This document shows, in pieces, positions 33,278-42,583 of a DNA stretch of 64,000 nucleotides (within the stretch, counting starts at the first letter, position 1; each line of letters starts with the position of its first letter). The DNA is from Curtobacterium sp. VKM Ac-2922 (GTDB lineage Bacteria > Actinomycetota > Actinomycetes > Actinomycetales > Microbacteriaceae). The stretch spans positions 124,001 to 188,000 of the forward strand of contig NZ_JALGRO010000007.1 in NCBI RefSeq assembly GCF_022815645.1, given 5' to 3'. The notes beneath the pieces were generated by a model. It had not been told where the DNA came from, did no database searches, and saw only the letters and a list, made by a program, of their open reading frames with translations. The position numbers and the translations under genes were made by a program.

Positions 33278-36200
33278 CTACTGATCGGCTGTGCCGTGCA
33301 TGGGCACCCTCGGCCCTTTGGCTCCGGTGAACAGCCCGTTTTGAAAACTCCCCCAAGGGTCCGGCGCACTCTCTGGATCCCTAGGACCAAAAGCATCATT
33401 AGCTACCGCCTGAACTCCACCGAGCGCATGATCGATCACAATTTTCGTCGTATCAACTGCCGTCCCAGATCCAGCCACGCCCGGAAGTTTACCCGCGAGT
33501 GGGCTCATGAAGGTAGACGCAACGCTCGATCCAGCTCCGATGGCAACGCCGGTCCCCGTTGCAGCCGCAAGCCCACCAATGGTCTTGTCTGGAATTTTCG
33601 GGTTCCATGCGTAACTCAGTCCGCTTGACGTACCATTCGCGGCGCTTCCAGCCACAGCAGCACGCCCGGTTCCTCCGATTGCTTTGGTCGCGACCCATCT
33701 GGCCGCGGAAGAACTCCAACGCGCGACTATTGGAGCCGCCTTCGAGACGATGGCCGGAGCGAGCTGACCGAGCCTGGCGGCGACAGCACCTCCTACCAGT
33801 CCCGAAATTCCGCCAATAGCGGTATCCCTACCGACTTTCCCCCATTCGACCTTGCCGTCCTTCATATTTTGGCGAATGGATATTCCACCAGCTAGGGCAG
33901 CACCGGATCCAGCGGCAAGCGCCACAGCTGCAATGGGGGCAAGAGGAGTGAACATCGCGATGACTGCGAGCCCGATACCGACACCGATCCCGATGTCCGA
34001 GAGGATTTCGGCGTGCTCATCCGCCCAGTCCCGCAGATCTCCGAACATCCCCTGGTGCGCATCCCGGTACGCCTGCATGTCCTTGTCCGTCGCCGGCCGC
34101 AACCCCAGCGGGTCAAGCGCCTGCAGCGGGTCGTTCCCCGCGTACGAGTACGGGTTCCCCGCCCACGCTGCCCCCACGACCGGCGCGAGCGGGTCCACAG
34201 ACAGGAATCCCCGCGCCGCCGGGTCGTAGACGCGCGCCCCGAGCCACTCCAACCCACCGATGGACAGGCCGCCGGAACCGGTCAGCGCAACCCCCGCGGG
34301 CAACGCGAGGTCGTTCGCCGCAGCCAGCACCGCCCACGGGTCGGCCGCATCGGTCGCCCGGGCAGTCCGCCACCCCGGCTGCGTCCAGGCATCGCCGATC
34401 GCCAGCAGTCCGCCGGGCAGGTCGAGCAACGACGTCCCGCCGATGTCCACCAGCGAGGGCACGCTCGACGCTGAGTCGAACCAGGTCGCCACGCCACCGA
34501 CCTCGGCCAGCTCACCGAGCGCATCCGCCCAGACGTCCAGACGGCCCGTCTCGGTGTAGGCGTCGTCACGGTCGACGATCGCGGACAGGGAGCCGAGTGC
34601 CGACCAGCCGTACTCGGTCGTCGATCCGTCAGCAGCCGTCCGACGAACGCGTCGACCGAGCCCGTCGTGCAGGTACTCGGTGCGGGCACCGTCCCGAACG
34701 CTCGCGACCAGCTGGCCGGCGACGTCGTACTCGAGCGTGGTCTCGACGCCGTCGACGACCTGTCGGACGAGCCTCCCGCCGTCGTCGTACTGCCAGGTGG
34801 ACGCACCCGCGCGTACGAGCTGCCCAGCAGCGTCGTACTCGTACGCGACACGACCGGACGACGCCTCGACTGCCGTGATGCGACTGTCGGCATCGCGGTC
34901 GATCGTGGTGGTCGAGACACCATCCGGGGTGGTCGCCGTGTGTGCGACGAGCGATCCCGCTCGGTACGACCACGACTGCACCACATCACCCGTGGCGGCC
35001 TGGACGATCCGGCCCGAGGCGTCGTAGGCGAACGTGCCCGTGCCGAGCCCGTCACGCTCGACGCCGACGACATGGCCAGCCGCGTCGTGACGGTAGGTCG
35101 TCCGGGTGCCGTTCGGGTCGATCCGCGCCGTGCGACGTCCGTCGGCGTCGTACTCCCAGCGCAGCGCCGACCCGGCGCGGGTACGCCGGACCAGCAGTCC
35201 GCGGCGGTCGTACTGCAACTCGTGCTCGACGGCGAGCCCCGCGCCCCGCGTGTGGTCGGTGACGACGACAGTGCGCTCGCGCGGGTTGCGGTGGACCTCG
35301 GACTGCAGCGTGCCGTCGACGAGCACTCGGTGCTCGCGCCCAGCAGCGTCGTACGTCCACGTGGTGGTGTGTCGTTCCGGGTCGGTCTGGCTCAGCTGCC
35401 GACCAGCGGCGTCGTACGTGGCGGTGGTTCGGCGACCGAGCGGGTCGGTGACCGCGACGACACGGTCGGCGTCGTCGTACTCGTGTCGGGTGACCCCGCC
35501 CGCGGCGTCGGTGATCGTGGTCAGCCGTCCGCGGTCGTCGTACGAGAACGACGTGACCCCACCCAGGCCGTTGACGACCTGCGTCAGCTGCCCCGCTACG
35601 TCGTACCGGAAGCGCCGCTGACCGAAGCGCACGTCATGACTCGAGACGAGCCTGCCGGCCAGGTCGTAGCGGAACCGCGCGGTGCCGGCACCCGGACTCG
35701 TCTGTGCGACCACCCGGCCGACCAGGTCGTACGTGACCCGCTCGACCTCGCCCGTGGGCAGGGTGCGCGCCACGACCCGGGAATCGGCGTCGTAGGTCAG
35801 GGTGGTGCGCGCGCCGGTGGCGTCGGTGGCCGCGAACGGGCGGCCGCAGGCGTCGTACTCGTACGTCGATCGCGCGCCGGACGGGGTGGTGACGGCGGTG
35901 ACGCGACCGGCCAGGTCACGCTCCAGCCGGGTCAGGCCGCCTTCACCGTCGACGAGTTCGACAGGTCGTCCGGCAGCGTCGTAGACGACGAGCTCGGATC
36001 CCGCTTCGTCGGAGGTCGTCTCGACGGGCCGCCCGTACGCGTCGAAGCGCACCGTCGCGGCGCTGAACGCGTCGCGCAGGGTCGTGACTCCGGTCCGCGG
36101 GTCCTCGGTGAACTCCTGCCGCACGCCGGTCGGATCGACGACGGCGGACAGGCCGCCGTTGACGTCGTACTCCCGCTGCCACGTCGCGCCGGTGGGGTCG

Positions 36201-38614
36201 GTGACGGCCTGGAGGCGCGACAAGGCGTCGTGCACGAACGTCCAGTCCGCGCCGCCCGGCAGCTCGATCCGTGTCAGGTTGGCCTGGTCGTCGTACGTCT
36301 GCGTCGTGGTGCGGCCGAGCGGGTCGGTCGTGGTGCGCAGCTCGCCGTCGGCCCCGTGGTCGAAGATCGTGCGCGCGCCGAGCGGATCGACCACGGCACT
36401 GATCCGGCCGCCGACGGTGTGCTCGAAGTGCCAGACCGCCCCGTCCGGGTCTTGGCGAGCGACGAGCTGGCCGGCCGCGTCGTAGCGGTACTCGGTGCGC
36501 GCTCCCGAGGGACTCGTGGCGACGACCGGTCGACCGGCGGCGTCGCGCTCGATGCGGAGCGTGTCGCCGACGGCGTTCGTCATGGCGACCAGTTCGCCGA
36601 ACGCGTCGTGCTCGAGCGTGGCGCTGACACCGGTCGGGTCGACGACACGGGTCAGCACACCGCCCTGCCACGTCAGTTCCGTCCGACCGCCGACCGGGTC
36701 GACGACGACCGAGGGGTCGTGGTCGTCGCCGGAGTACTCGTAGGTGACGACCGCACCACCTTCGGTCACGACGGTGACCGGACGGTCGTGGTCGTCGTAC
36801 CCGTAGGTGATGTCCGCGCCGGCCGGGGTCACCGTCCGGACCTTGCGGCCGCGGTCGTCGTACGCGTGGACCGTCACCGAGCCGTCACGCTCGGTGACCG
36901 ACACCAGGTTGCCGTGCGGGTCGTAGCTCATCGACTGGCGGTGGTCGTCCGAGTCGACGACCCCGACCAGCCGCCCCTTGGTGTCCGCGATGTAGGAGTT
37001 CGACCGGGTGCCGTCCTGGTCGGACACCACGGTGACCCGCCCGGGCAGGTACGCGAACCGCACCCGCCGACCGTGCGGACTGACCTGCTCGACGACGCGG
37101 CGGCGATCGTCGTAGGTGTTGTCGACCTCGACGACGCCGGCAGCGCTCGTGACCGTCGTGATCAGGTCGTCGTCGTTCCAGCCGTAAGTCCTGGTGCCGA
37201 CCGGGTCCGTGACCGTGGTGAGTCGGCCGCGGTCGTCGTAGCCGTACTCGACACGACGACCGTCGGATGCGCGGAGCACCGCGACCCGGCCGTCGACGTG
37301 GTCGACGTCGACGGAACGACCGTGCTCGTGGACGAGTCGGACGATGGTGTCATCGGCGTCACGGACGACCTGCACGCCGGTCCCCGTGCCGCCGCGCTGT
37401 CCAGTCCACAGACCGGACGGCGTGAACGCGATGCGCTCGCCTGCGTTGTCGCGGACGACCAGCTGGTCACCCTCGGCCGCGAGCCAACGGTTCTCGCCGA
37501 CGCCGCGCGCCCAGCCGTCGGCAGCACGGGGGAAGCGGATCTGACGGCCGTCGCCACCCACGAAGGTCGCTCCCTCGTCGTCGAGGACGAGCCGGGTCTC
37601 GAGGACCGAGGACCACCCGGGGCCGAACAGCCCCACGTGGTCGTCGAGGGAGTTGTACATCCGCGTGACCCGGAGCGAAGCGGACGCGCCCGTGAACGCG
37701 AGGTCGAGCTCGGGCTCGAGGAAGTTGCCCGTGCCGGTGTTGACCGGGTCCATCGAGAAGCCCGTCGTCGGCTGAGCGCCGTACGCGGTGGGCGGGTCGA
37801 ACTCGATGTCCTGCCGGCTCTGCGAGACACCGGCGGCCGCGAGTGCTGCAGCCAGCGCGGAGTCGGCGACGCTCGACACGGCGCCGTCACCCCCGGCGGC
37901 GGCGAAGGCGGCGGCGATCGTGGTGGCCCACGTGACGTCCTGGTCGTTCGCGGCGAGCCACTGCTCGAACGCGGTCACCAGCCCACCGGCGTCGATGTGG
38001 CCCCACGAGCACTGCGCCGCGAAGTCGGCGAGCTTGCCGCGGAGCGCCGCGGGCTTGCCGTCGAGCTCGCGGTTCAGCGTGGAGGAACCGGTGGCGAACG
38101 AGCGGAGGTCGGTCGGTCGCGCCGACGACGTCCCGCCGCCACCACCGCCGCCCGTGCCGGGGTTCGGGGTCTGACGCGTGCCGGCCCTGACGTCGGGCGA
38201 CGGGAACGACGGCGCCTTCTCGTTCTTGACGTCCGGCATGGGGTCGTAGTGGAACGTGTCGTTCGCCCAGTCCTGCAGGCCGTTGCGCCCGTCTTCGCGC
38301 TCCTGCCACTCGCGGGCGGTCTTGCGACGAGCACGCTCCTTGGTTGCGGCGTCCCGCATCTGCTGGACCCACCCCGCGACCGCGGTCATGGCGTCGGCGA
38401 TGGACTGCGCGTCGTTCTTGGCGGTTGCTGCGTTCTGTGTGAAGAGGTCGGCGAACCGGCCGCGGAACTCCTGCGACGCCGTCGACACGTACGACTGGCG
38501 CGACCCTGACTGGCTGGTGATCGCGTCGGCGGACGTCGTCAACGCGGTCTTCAGCGCGGCGGCTGTGGCGTCGTCGAACGCGATGTCGTCGGTGTTGGCG
38601 TGGATCTGCGCCAT
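33278..38614 (-). CDS. Rhs/YD-repeat polymorphic toxin with WXG-like N-terminus
   Basis: This 1778-residue protein starts at ATG 38614 behind GGGGGG. Residues 1-110 are helical and WXG100/LXG-like, the usual type VII export region. A Gly-rich linker (about 150-165) precedes a DUF6531-like segment (DPVNTGTGNFLEPELDLAF). Then come about 1000 residues of YD repeats (GRLxxVxD, YxYDAAGR), and the core-closing motif ARVYDPAARGFLSVDPLAP...LDPLGLRP ending near residue 1503. The variable tip of about 275 residues is Gly/Ala-rich with hydrophobic stretches and shows no nuclease or deaminase motif. It follows a WXG100 gene and precedes an immunity gene. It is probably exported by the EssC-like system nearby. 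Confidence 0.9.
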   Translation of the reverse strand: MAQIHANTDDIAFDDATAAALKTALTTSADAITSQSGSRQSYVSTASQEFRGRFADLFTQNAATAKNDAQSIADAMTAVAGWVQQMRDAATKERARRKTAREWQEREDGRNGLQDWANDTFHYDPMPDVKNEKAPSFPSPDVRAGTRQTPNPGTGGGGGGGTSSARPTDLRSFATGSSTLNRELDGKPAALRGKLADFAAQCSWGHIDAGGLVTAFEQWLAANDQDVTWATTIAAAFAAAGGDGAVSSVADSALAAALAAAGVSQSRQDIEFDPPTAYGAQPTTGFSMDPVNTGTGNFLEPELDLAFTGASASLRVTRMYNSLDDHVGLFGPGWSSVLETRLVLDDEGATFVGGDGRQIRFPRAADGWARGVGENRWLAAEGDQLVVRDNAGERIAFTPSGLWTGQRGGTGTGVQVVRDADDTIVRLVHEHGRSVDVDHVDGRVAVLRASDGRRVEYGYDDRGRLTTVTDPVGTRTYGWNDDDLITTVTSAAGVVEVDNTYDDRRRVVEQVSPHGRRVRFAYLPGRVTVVSDQDGTRSNSYIADTKGRLVGVVDSDDHRQSMSYDPHGNLVSVTERDGSVTVHAYDDRGRKVRTVTPAGADITYGYDDHDRPVTVVTEGGAVVTYEYSGDDHDPSVVVDPVGGRTELTWQGGVLTRVVDPTGVSATLEHDAFGELVAMTNAVGDTLRIERDAAGRPVVATSPSGARTEYRYDAAGQLVARQDPDGAVWHFEHTVGGRISAVVDPLGARTIFDHGADGELRTTTDPLGRTTTQTYDDQANLTRIELPGGADWTFVHDALSRLQAVTDPTGATWQREYDVNGGLSAVVDPTGVRQEFTEDPRTGVTTLRDAFSAATVRFDAYGRPVETTSDEAGSELVVYDAAGRPVELVDGEGGLTRLERDLAGRVTAVTTPSGARSTYEYDACGRPFAATDATGARTTLTYDADSRVVARTLPTGEVERVTYDLVGRVVAQTSPGAGTARFRYDLAGRLVSSHDVRFGQRRFRYDVAGQLTQVVNGLGGVTSFSYDDRGRLTTITDAAGGVTRHEYDDADRVVAVTDPLGRRTTATYDAAGRQLSQTDPERHTTTWTYDAAGREHRVLVDGTLQSEVHRNPRERTVVVTDHTRGAGLAVEHELQYDRRGLLVRRTRAGSALRWEYDADGRRTARIDPNGTRTTYRHDAAGHVVGVERDGLGTGTFAYDASGRIVQAATGDVVQSWSYRAGSLVAHTATTPDGVSTTTIDRDADSRITAVEASSGRVAYEYDAAGQLVRAGASTWQYDDGGRLVRQVVDGVETTLEYDVAGQLVASVRDGARTEYLHDGLGRRVRRTAADGSTTEYGWSALGSLSAIVDRDDAYTETGRLDVWADALGELAEVGGVATWFDSASSVPSLVDIGGTSLLDLPGGLLAIGDAWTQPGWRTARATDAADPWAVLAAANDLALPAGVALTGSGGLSIGGLEWLGARVYDPAARGFLSVDPLAPVVGAAWAGNPYSYAGNDPLQALDPLGLRPATDKDMQAYRDAHQGMFGDLRDWADEHAEILSDIGIGVGIGLAVIAMFTPLAPIAAVALAAGSGAALAGGISIRQNMKDGKVEWGKVGRDTAIGGISGLVGGAVAARLGQLAPAIVSKAAPIVARWSSSAARWVATKAIGGTGRAAVAGSAANGTSSGLSYAWNPKIPDKTIGGLAAATGTGVAIGAGSSVASTFMSPLAGKLPGVAGSGTAVDTTKIVIDHALGGVQAVANDAFGPRDPESAPDPWGSFQNGLFTGAKGPRVPMHGTADQ

Positions 38615-38652
38615 GGTCGTTCCCCCCGAGGATGCTGCTGGTCGTGCGTGGT

Positions 38653-38706
38653 GCGGTCCGCCCCGGACCGCGGACGCCCGGGCCGTCGTCTCCGACGACC
38701 CGGGCG
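38653..38706 (-). terminator. Tandem hairpins between WXG100 and Rhs genes
   Basis: GCGGTCCG/CGGACCGC (38653-38671) and CGCCCGGG...CCCGGGCG with an inner TCGTC/GACGA (38675-38706). On the minus strand they follow the WXG100 stop and precede the Rhs ribosome binding site. They may attenuate so that the small partner is made in excess. Confidence 0.5.
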
Positions 38707-38718
38707 ATGGCTCGGTGC

Positions 38719-39000
38719 TTACGCGCCGCCACCAGCGGTGAAGATGTCCTGCGAGATCTTGTCGAGCTGCGTGCGCAGCTGCTCGAGCTCGGTCTTCGCC
38801 TTGTCGAGGGCGGACTTGGTCTCCGGCCAGGTCGACCCACGGAAGGTCGACGCGAGCGGGCCGTCCCAGACGTTGGAGTCGGACAGGATCCGACCCTGGG
38901 CATCGAGCTGCGAGATCTGGTCGGTGAACCCACCGTTGACGATCGACTGGATCTGGCGGATGGCCGACTTGGCCTGCTCAGTGGAGAGCACACGTGACAT
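38719..39000 (-). CDS. WXG100 (ESAT-6-like) secreted protein
   Basis: This 93-residue helical-hairpin protein has the WxG turn at residues 45-47 (SNVWDGPLAS) between two amphipathic helices, the signature of type VII substrates. The start ATG 39000 follows an AGAGG-type site. It sits just upstream of the Rhs gene, and its likely role is as partner or chaperone for Rhs export or as a structural substrate of the EssC-like ATPase. Only one WXG100 gene is visible; a dedicated heterodimer mate is absent, but the Rhs N-terminus could supply it. Confidence 0.88.
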   Translation of the reverse strand: MSRVLSTEQAKSAIRQIQSIVNGGFTDQISQLDAQGRILSDSNVWDGPLASTFRGSTWPETKSALDKAKTELEQLRTQLDKISQDIFTAGGGA

Positions 39001-39199
39001 GGTGAACCTCTTTCATTTCGTAGCTGCACCCCCGCGCAGTGGAATCCCCCCGGAGGCTCTGACGGGTTCACCTTAGCCGGATTCCGGGGCAGATGTCACC
39101 GGCTGTATATCGTGTTGATCCATCCCCCATTTCGGGGGTCATCCACAGTTCCCCCGAACGGCCGCTTGCCGGACACCCGCTGGTGGCAGGATGTGGGGC

Positions 39200-41365
39200 A
39201 TGGACACCGAACCGCAGCTCGACGGGGACTCCGTCTCGCACGACCTCGACGACTTCGACGAGGTCGTCGAGATCGAGCACGAGTCGCTGCCCACGGACCG
39301 CTACTCCGACCGTGAGATCAGCTGGCTGCGCTTCAACCAGCGCGTGCTCGAACTGGGCGAGGACCGCACGGTCCCGGTGCTCGAGCGTGCGAACTTCCTG
39401 GCGATCTTCGCGTCGAACCTCGACGAGTTCTTCATGGTCCGCGTCGCGGGGCTGAAGCGCCGCATCGACACCGGCATCGCCGTGCCGACGAACGTGGGCC
39501 GCGCGCCCAGCGACGTCCTGCGCGACATCGCGAACAAGGCGCACGAGCTGCAGGACCGGCACGCCCAGGCGTTCATCGCGTCGCTCAAGCCGGACATGGA
39601 CGCGGCGGGCATCCACATCGAGCACTGGTCCGACCTGGCCGAGGCCGACCGCCTGACCATGCGCGACTACTTCGCCGAGCAGATCTTCCCGGTCCTGATG
39701 CCGCTGGCGGTCGACCCGGCGCACCCGTTCCCCTACATCTCCGGGCTGTCGCTGAACCTGGCCGTGCGGGTCCGCAACCCGAAGTCACAGCGGCAGGAGT
39801 TCGCGCGGCTCAAGGTCCCGCAGAACTTCGCGCGGCTGATCAAGCTGCCCGACGACAACTCCGGGCGGATGCGCTTCATCCCGCTCGAAGACCTGATCGC
39901 GAACCACCTCGGTGACCTGTTCCCGGGGATGGAAGTGCTCGAGCACCATGTGTTCCGGGTCACCCGCAACGAGGACGTCGAGATCGAAGAGGACGAGGCC
40001 GAGAACCTCATCCAGGCCCTCGAGCGCGAACTCCTGCGCCGCCGGTTCGGCCCGCCCATCCGCCTCGAGATCACCGAGGACATGGACCCGGTCACGCTCG
40101 ACCTGTTGGTGCGCGAGCTCGACATCACCGAGCAAGAGGTCTACCGCCTGCCGTCGCCGCTCGACCTGGCGTGCCTGTTCGAGATCGCCAAGATCAGCCG
40201 CCCGGACCTGCACTACCCCAAGCACGTGCCCACCACGCCCGTGCAGTTCCAACCGGGCGAGCCGAACACCAAGCCCGACCTGTTCCGCGCGATCGCCACG
40301 CGCGACGTGCTGGTGCACCACCCGTACGAGTCGTTCGCCACGAGTGTGCAGGCGTTCCTCGAACAGGCAGCCGCCGACCCGCACGTGCTCGCGATCAAGC
40401 AGACGCTCTACCGCACCTCGGGCGACTCCCCCATCGTCGAAGCCCTGATCGACGCCGCCGCCGCGGGCAAGCAGGTGCTGGCACTGGTCGAGATCAAGGC
40501 GCGCTTCGACGAGCAGAACAACATCACCTGGGCGCGCAAGCTCGAGAAGGCCGGCGTGCACGTGGTGTACGGCCTGGTCGGGTTGAAGACGCACTCCAAG
40601 CTCGTGCTCGTCATCCGGCAAGAGGGCGGCACGCTCAAGCACTACAGCCACATCGGCACGGGCAACTACAACCCGAAGACCTCGCGCATCTACGAGGACA
40701 TGGGCCTGTTCACCGCCGACGACACCGTGGGCAAGGACCTGACACGCCTGTTCAACGAGCTGTCGGGCTACGCCATCGAGAAGAAGTTCAAGCGGCTGCT
40801 CGTCGCTCCGCTGCACCTGCGGAAGGGCCTGCTCAAGCGGATCCAGGTCGAGACGGACAACGCCCTGGCCGGCAAGCCGTCGGGCATCCGGATCAAGGTC
40901 AACTCGATGGTCGACGAGCAGATCATCGACGCGCTGTACCTGGCCAGCCAGGCCGGCGTGCCGATCGACATCCTGGTGCGCGGGATCTGCTCGTTGAAGC
41001 CAGGGCTCGAAGGCGTCAGCGAGACCATCCGCGTGCGCAGCGTGGTCGGCCGGTACCTCGAGCACTCCCGCGCGTTCGCCTTCCACAACGAGGGCGACCC
41101 GTACGTGTACATCGGCAGTGCGGACATGATGCACCGCAACCTCGACCGTCGTGTGGAGGCCCTGGTGCGCCTGTCCGACCCGGCCCACGTGAGCGAGGTC
41201 ACCGAGATCTTCGACCTGGCGATGGCCGACACCACCAGCTCGTGGCACCTGGAGTCCGACGGCGAGTGGACGCGGCACTCGACCGACGACGACGGCCGCC
41301 CGCTCGAGGACGTGCAGAATGTCCTCATGCGGAAGATCTCGTCCCGGAAGCGCTCGACCCGGTGA
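39200..41365 (+). CDS. ppk: Polyphosphate kinase 1
   Basis: This 721-residue enzyme makes inorganic polyphosphate from ATP. The start is ATG 39200, 8 bases after AGGA; ATG 39191 is possible. Domain signs in order: N-terminal [12 protein letters not shown] and [14 protein letters not shown], then [20 protein letters not shown], the phospholipase-D-like catalytic motif HSKLVLV, and the autophosphorylated histidine region [20 protein letters not shown]. The length is typical of Ppk1. The GTGA overlap with the Nudix gene couples the two; mycobacteria keep the same ppk-mutT1 pair. Confidence 0.96.
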   Translation: MDTEPQLDGDSVSHDLDDFDEVVEIEHESLPTDRYSDREISWLRFNQRVLELGEDRTVPVLERANFLAIFASNLDEFFMVRVAGLKRRIDTGIAVPTNVGRAPSDVLRDIANKAHELQDRHAQAFIASLKPDMDAAGIHIEHWSDLAEADRLTMRDYFAEQIFPVLMPLAVDPAHPFPYISGLSLNLAVRVRNPKSQRQEFARLKVPQNFARLIKLPDDNSGRMRFIPLEDLIANHLGDLFPGMEVLEHHVFRVTRNEDVEIEEDEAENLIQALERELLRRRFGPPIRLEITEDMDPVTLDLLVRELDITEQEVYRLPSPLDLACLFEIAKISRPDLHYPKHVPTTPVQFQPGEPNTKPDLFRAIATRDVLVHHPYESFATSVQAFLEQAAADPHVLAIKQTLYRTSGDSPIVEALIDAAAAGKQVLALVEIKARFDEQNNITWARKLEKAGVHVVYGLVGLKTHSKLVLVIRQEGGTLKHYSHIGTGNYNPKTSRIYEDMGLFTADDTVGKDLTRLFNELSGYAIEKKFKRLLVAPLHLRKGLLKRIQVETDNALAGKPSGIRIKVNSMVDEQIIDALYLASQAGVPIDILVRGICSLKPGLEGVSETIRVRSVVGRYLEHSRAFAFHNEGDPYVYIGSADMMHRNLDRRVEALVRLSDPAHVSEVTEIFDLAMADTTSSWHLESDGEWTRHSTDDDGRPLEDVQNVLMRKISSRKRSTR

Positions 41366-42309
41366 AGGGCGGACCAACGGGGCCCGTCGTCGCTGCGGGC
41401 GCGGTGGTCTGGCGTGAACGGGACGGTGTCCCGCTCGTGTTGCTCGTCCACCGCGAGCACCACAAGGACGTCTCCTTCCCCAAGGGCAAGGTCGACCCGG
41501 GCGAAGCCGTCCCCACGGCCGCCGTGCGCGAGACCGACGAAGAGACCGGCTACCGGGTGCACCTCGGAGCACCACTCGGCGTCGCCGAGTACGTGCTGCC
41601 GAACGGCCGCGACAAGGTCGTGCACTACTGGGCGGCCCGGGTGTCGGCCAAAGAGCACGAGCGCGCTGGGAAGTTCCACCCCAACGACGAGGTCGCGGCG
41701 ATCGAGTGGGTGTCCATCGAGGACGCCCGTGCCCGGCTGACCTACTTCCGCGACGTCGAGATCCTCGAGCGGTTCGCCGAGCTCGTCGACCGGGGCCAGC
41801 ACGACACCTTCGCGCTCATCGCCCTGCGCCACGCCAAGACCACGCCCGGCGCCGACTGGCGTGGCCCCGACGCCACCCGGCCCCTGCTGCCGGTCGGTCG
41901 CTCCCAGGCCAGGGCGGTCTCCACCCCGGTCGCCGCGTACGGTCCGCGCAAGATCCTCAGCAGCACGGCAGCGCGGTGCCTGGCGACCGTCGAGCCCCTG
42001 TCGGCAGCCACCCGACTCGGTGTCTCGAGCACGCCCGGCATCAGCCAGGACGCCCACGACCAGGGCTCTGACGACGTCAAGGGCGTGGTGCGCAAGCGCC
42101 TGGCCAAGGGCAAGTCCGCAGTGCTGTGCTCGCACGGCCCGGTGCTGCCCGACATCGTCGCGCACATCGCCTCCGACACCACGGACGACACCAGCCGGTT
42201 CGACCTGCGTCGTGCCGCGATGCTGTCGGTCGGCGACTTCTCGGTGATGCACATCGCGGGCGACACGCTCGTCGCCGTCGAGACACACCGCAACCCCGTC
42301 TCGGCGTAG
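41362..42309 (+). CDS. mutT1: MutT1-like Nudix hydrolase with histidine-phosphatase domain
   Basis: This 315-residue two-domain enzyme starts at GTG 41362, overlapping ppk. The N-terminal Nudix domain (about 8-140) has the complete box GKVDPGEAV...RETDEETG. The C-terminal domain (about 155-315) is histidine-phosphatase-like with the RHAKT active-site motif and SHGPVLP. The mycobacterial MutT1 has the same architecture; it removes 8-oxo-dGTP and hydrolyses dinucleoside polyphosphates. The stop lies inside a 33-bp tandem duplication. Confidence 0.9.
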   Translation: MKGGPTGPVVAAGAVVWRERDGVPLVLLVHREHHKDVSFPKGKVDPGEAVPTAAVRETDEETGYRVHLGAPLGVAEYVLPNGRDKVVHYWAARVSAKEHERAGKFHPNDEVAAIEWVSIEDARARLTYFRDVEILERFAELVDRGQHDTFALIALRHAKTTPGADWRGPDATRPLLPVGRSQARAVSTPVAAYGPRKILSSTAARCLATVEPLSAATRLGVSSTPGISQDAHDQGSDDVKGVVRKRLAKGKSAVLCSHGPVLPDIVAHIASDTTDDTSRFDLRRAAMLSVGDFSVMHIAGDTLVAVETHRNPVSA

Positions 42310-42359
42310 CGACCACCGCGCCGGGGCCCCGTCTCGGCGGAGCAACCAGCGCGCCGGGG
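42294..42359 (+). repeat. 33-bp tandem duplication across the mutT1 stop
   Basis: CCCCGTCTCGGCG(T/G)AGC begins at 42294 and again at 42327. Each unit ends CGCGCCGGGG with few differences. Copy 1 contains the TAG stop of mutT1; in copy 2 this is GAG. Confidence 0.7.
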
Positions 42360-42455
42360 CCGCACCGAGCCTCCAGTCCGGCGGTGGGCACGCTGCTCCC
42401 GAGCATGCTCCCGCGACGGCGCCACCGCGCGATCTCCGCGCCGCGACAACCCCTC

Positions 42456-42499
42456 GTTCACCTTCCGTTCACCGGCGGCAACCAAACCGGTCACTTCGC
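42456..42499 (+). promoter_or_regulatory. PHO box upstream of pstS
   Basis: GTTCACC units start at 42456 and 42467, exactly 11 bases apart. A weaker GGTCACTTCG at 42489 keeps the phase (33 bases from the first). This is the direct-repeat geometry of actinobacterial PHO boxes and lies about 95-128 bases before the pstS start. It predicts induction at low phosphate through SenX3-RegX3. Confidence 0.75.
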
Positions 42500-42583
42500 G
42501 TCCCTACAGTCACTCGCGGGTCGGCACCGGCCCACGGGACTGAACAGCGGTCCCACCTGCACTCACTTCCCGAAGGGACCCCT

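Noticed and set aside
34200..37700. Regularly spaced repeats resembling a CRISPR array
   Set aside because: They are codons of YD repeats inside the Rhs gene (GTCGTACTC-type words), with no constant repeat length and no cas genes.
34667..38509. Very long open frame on the plus strand opposite the Rhs gene
   Set aside because: It is the antisense shadow of GC-rich YD repeats; Arg/Val/Asp-rich composition, no ribosome binding site, and the minus strand has clear Rhs motifs.
39100..39199. PHO box before ppk
   Set aside because: Only one GTTCACC (39066) occurs and no phased second unit follows.
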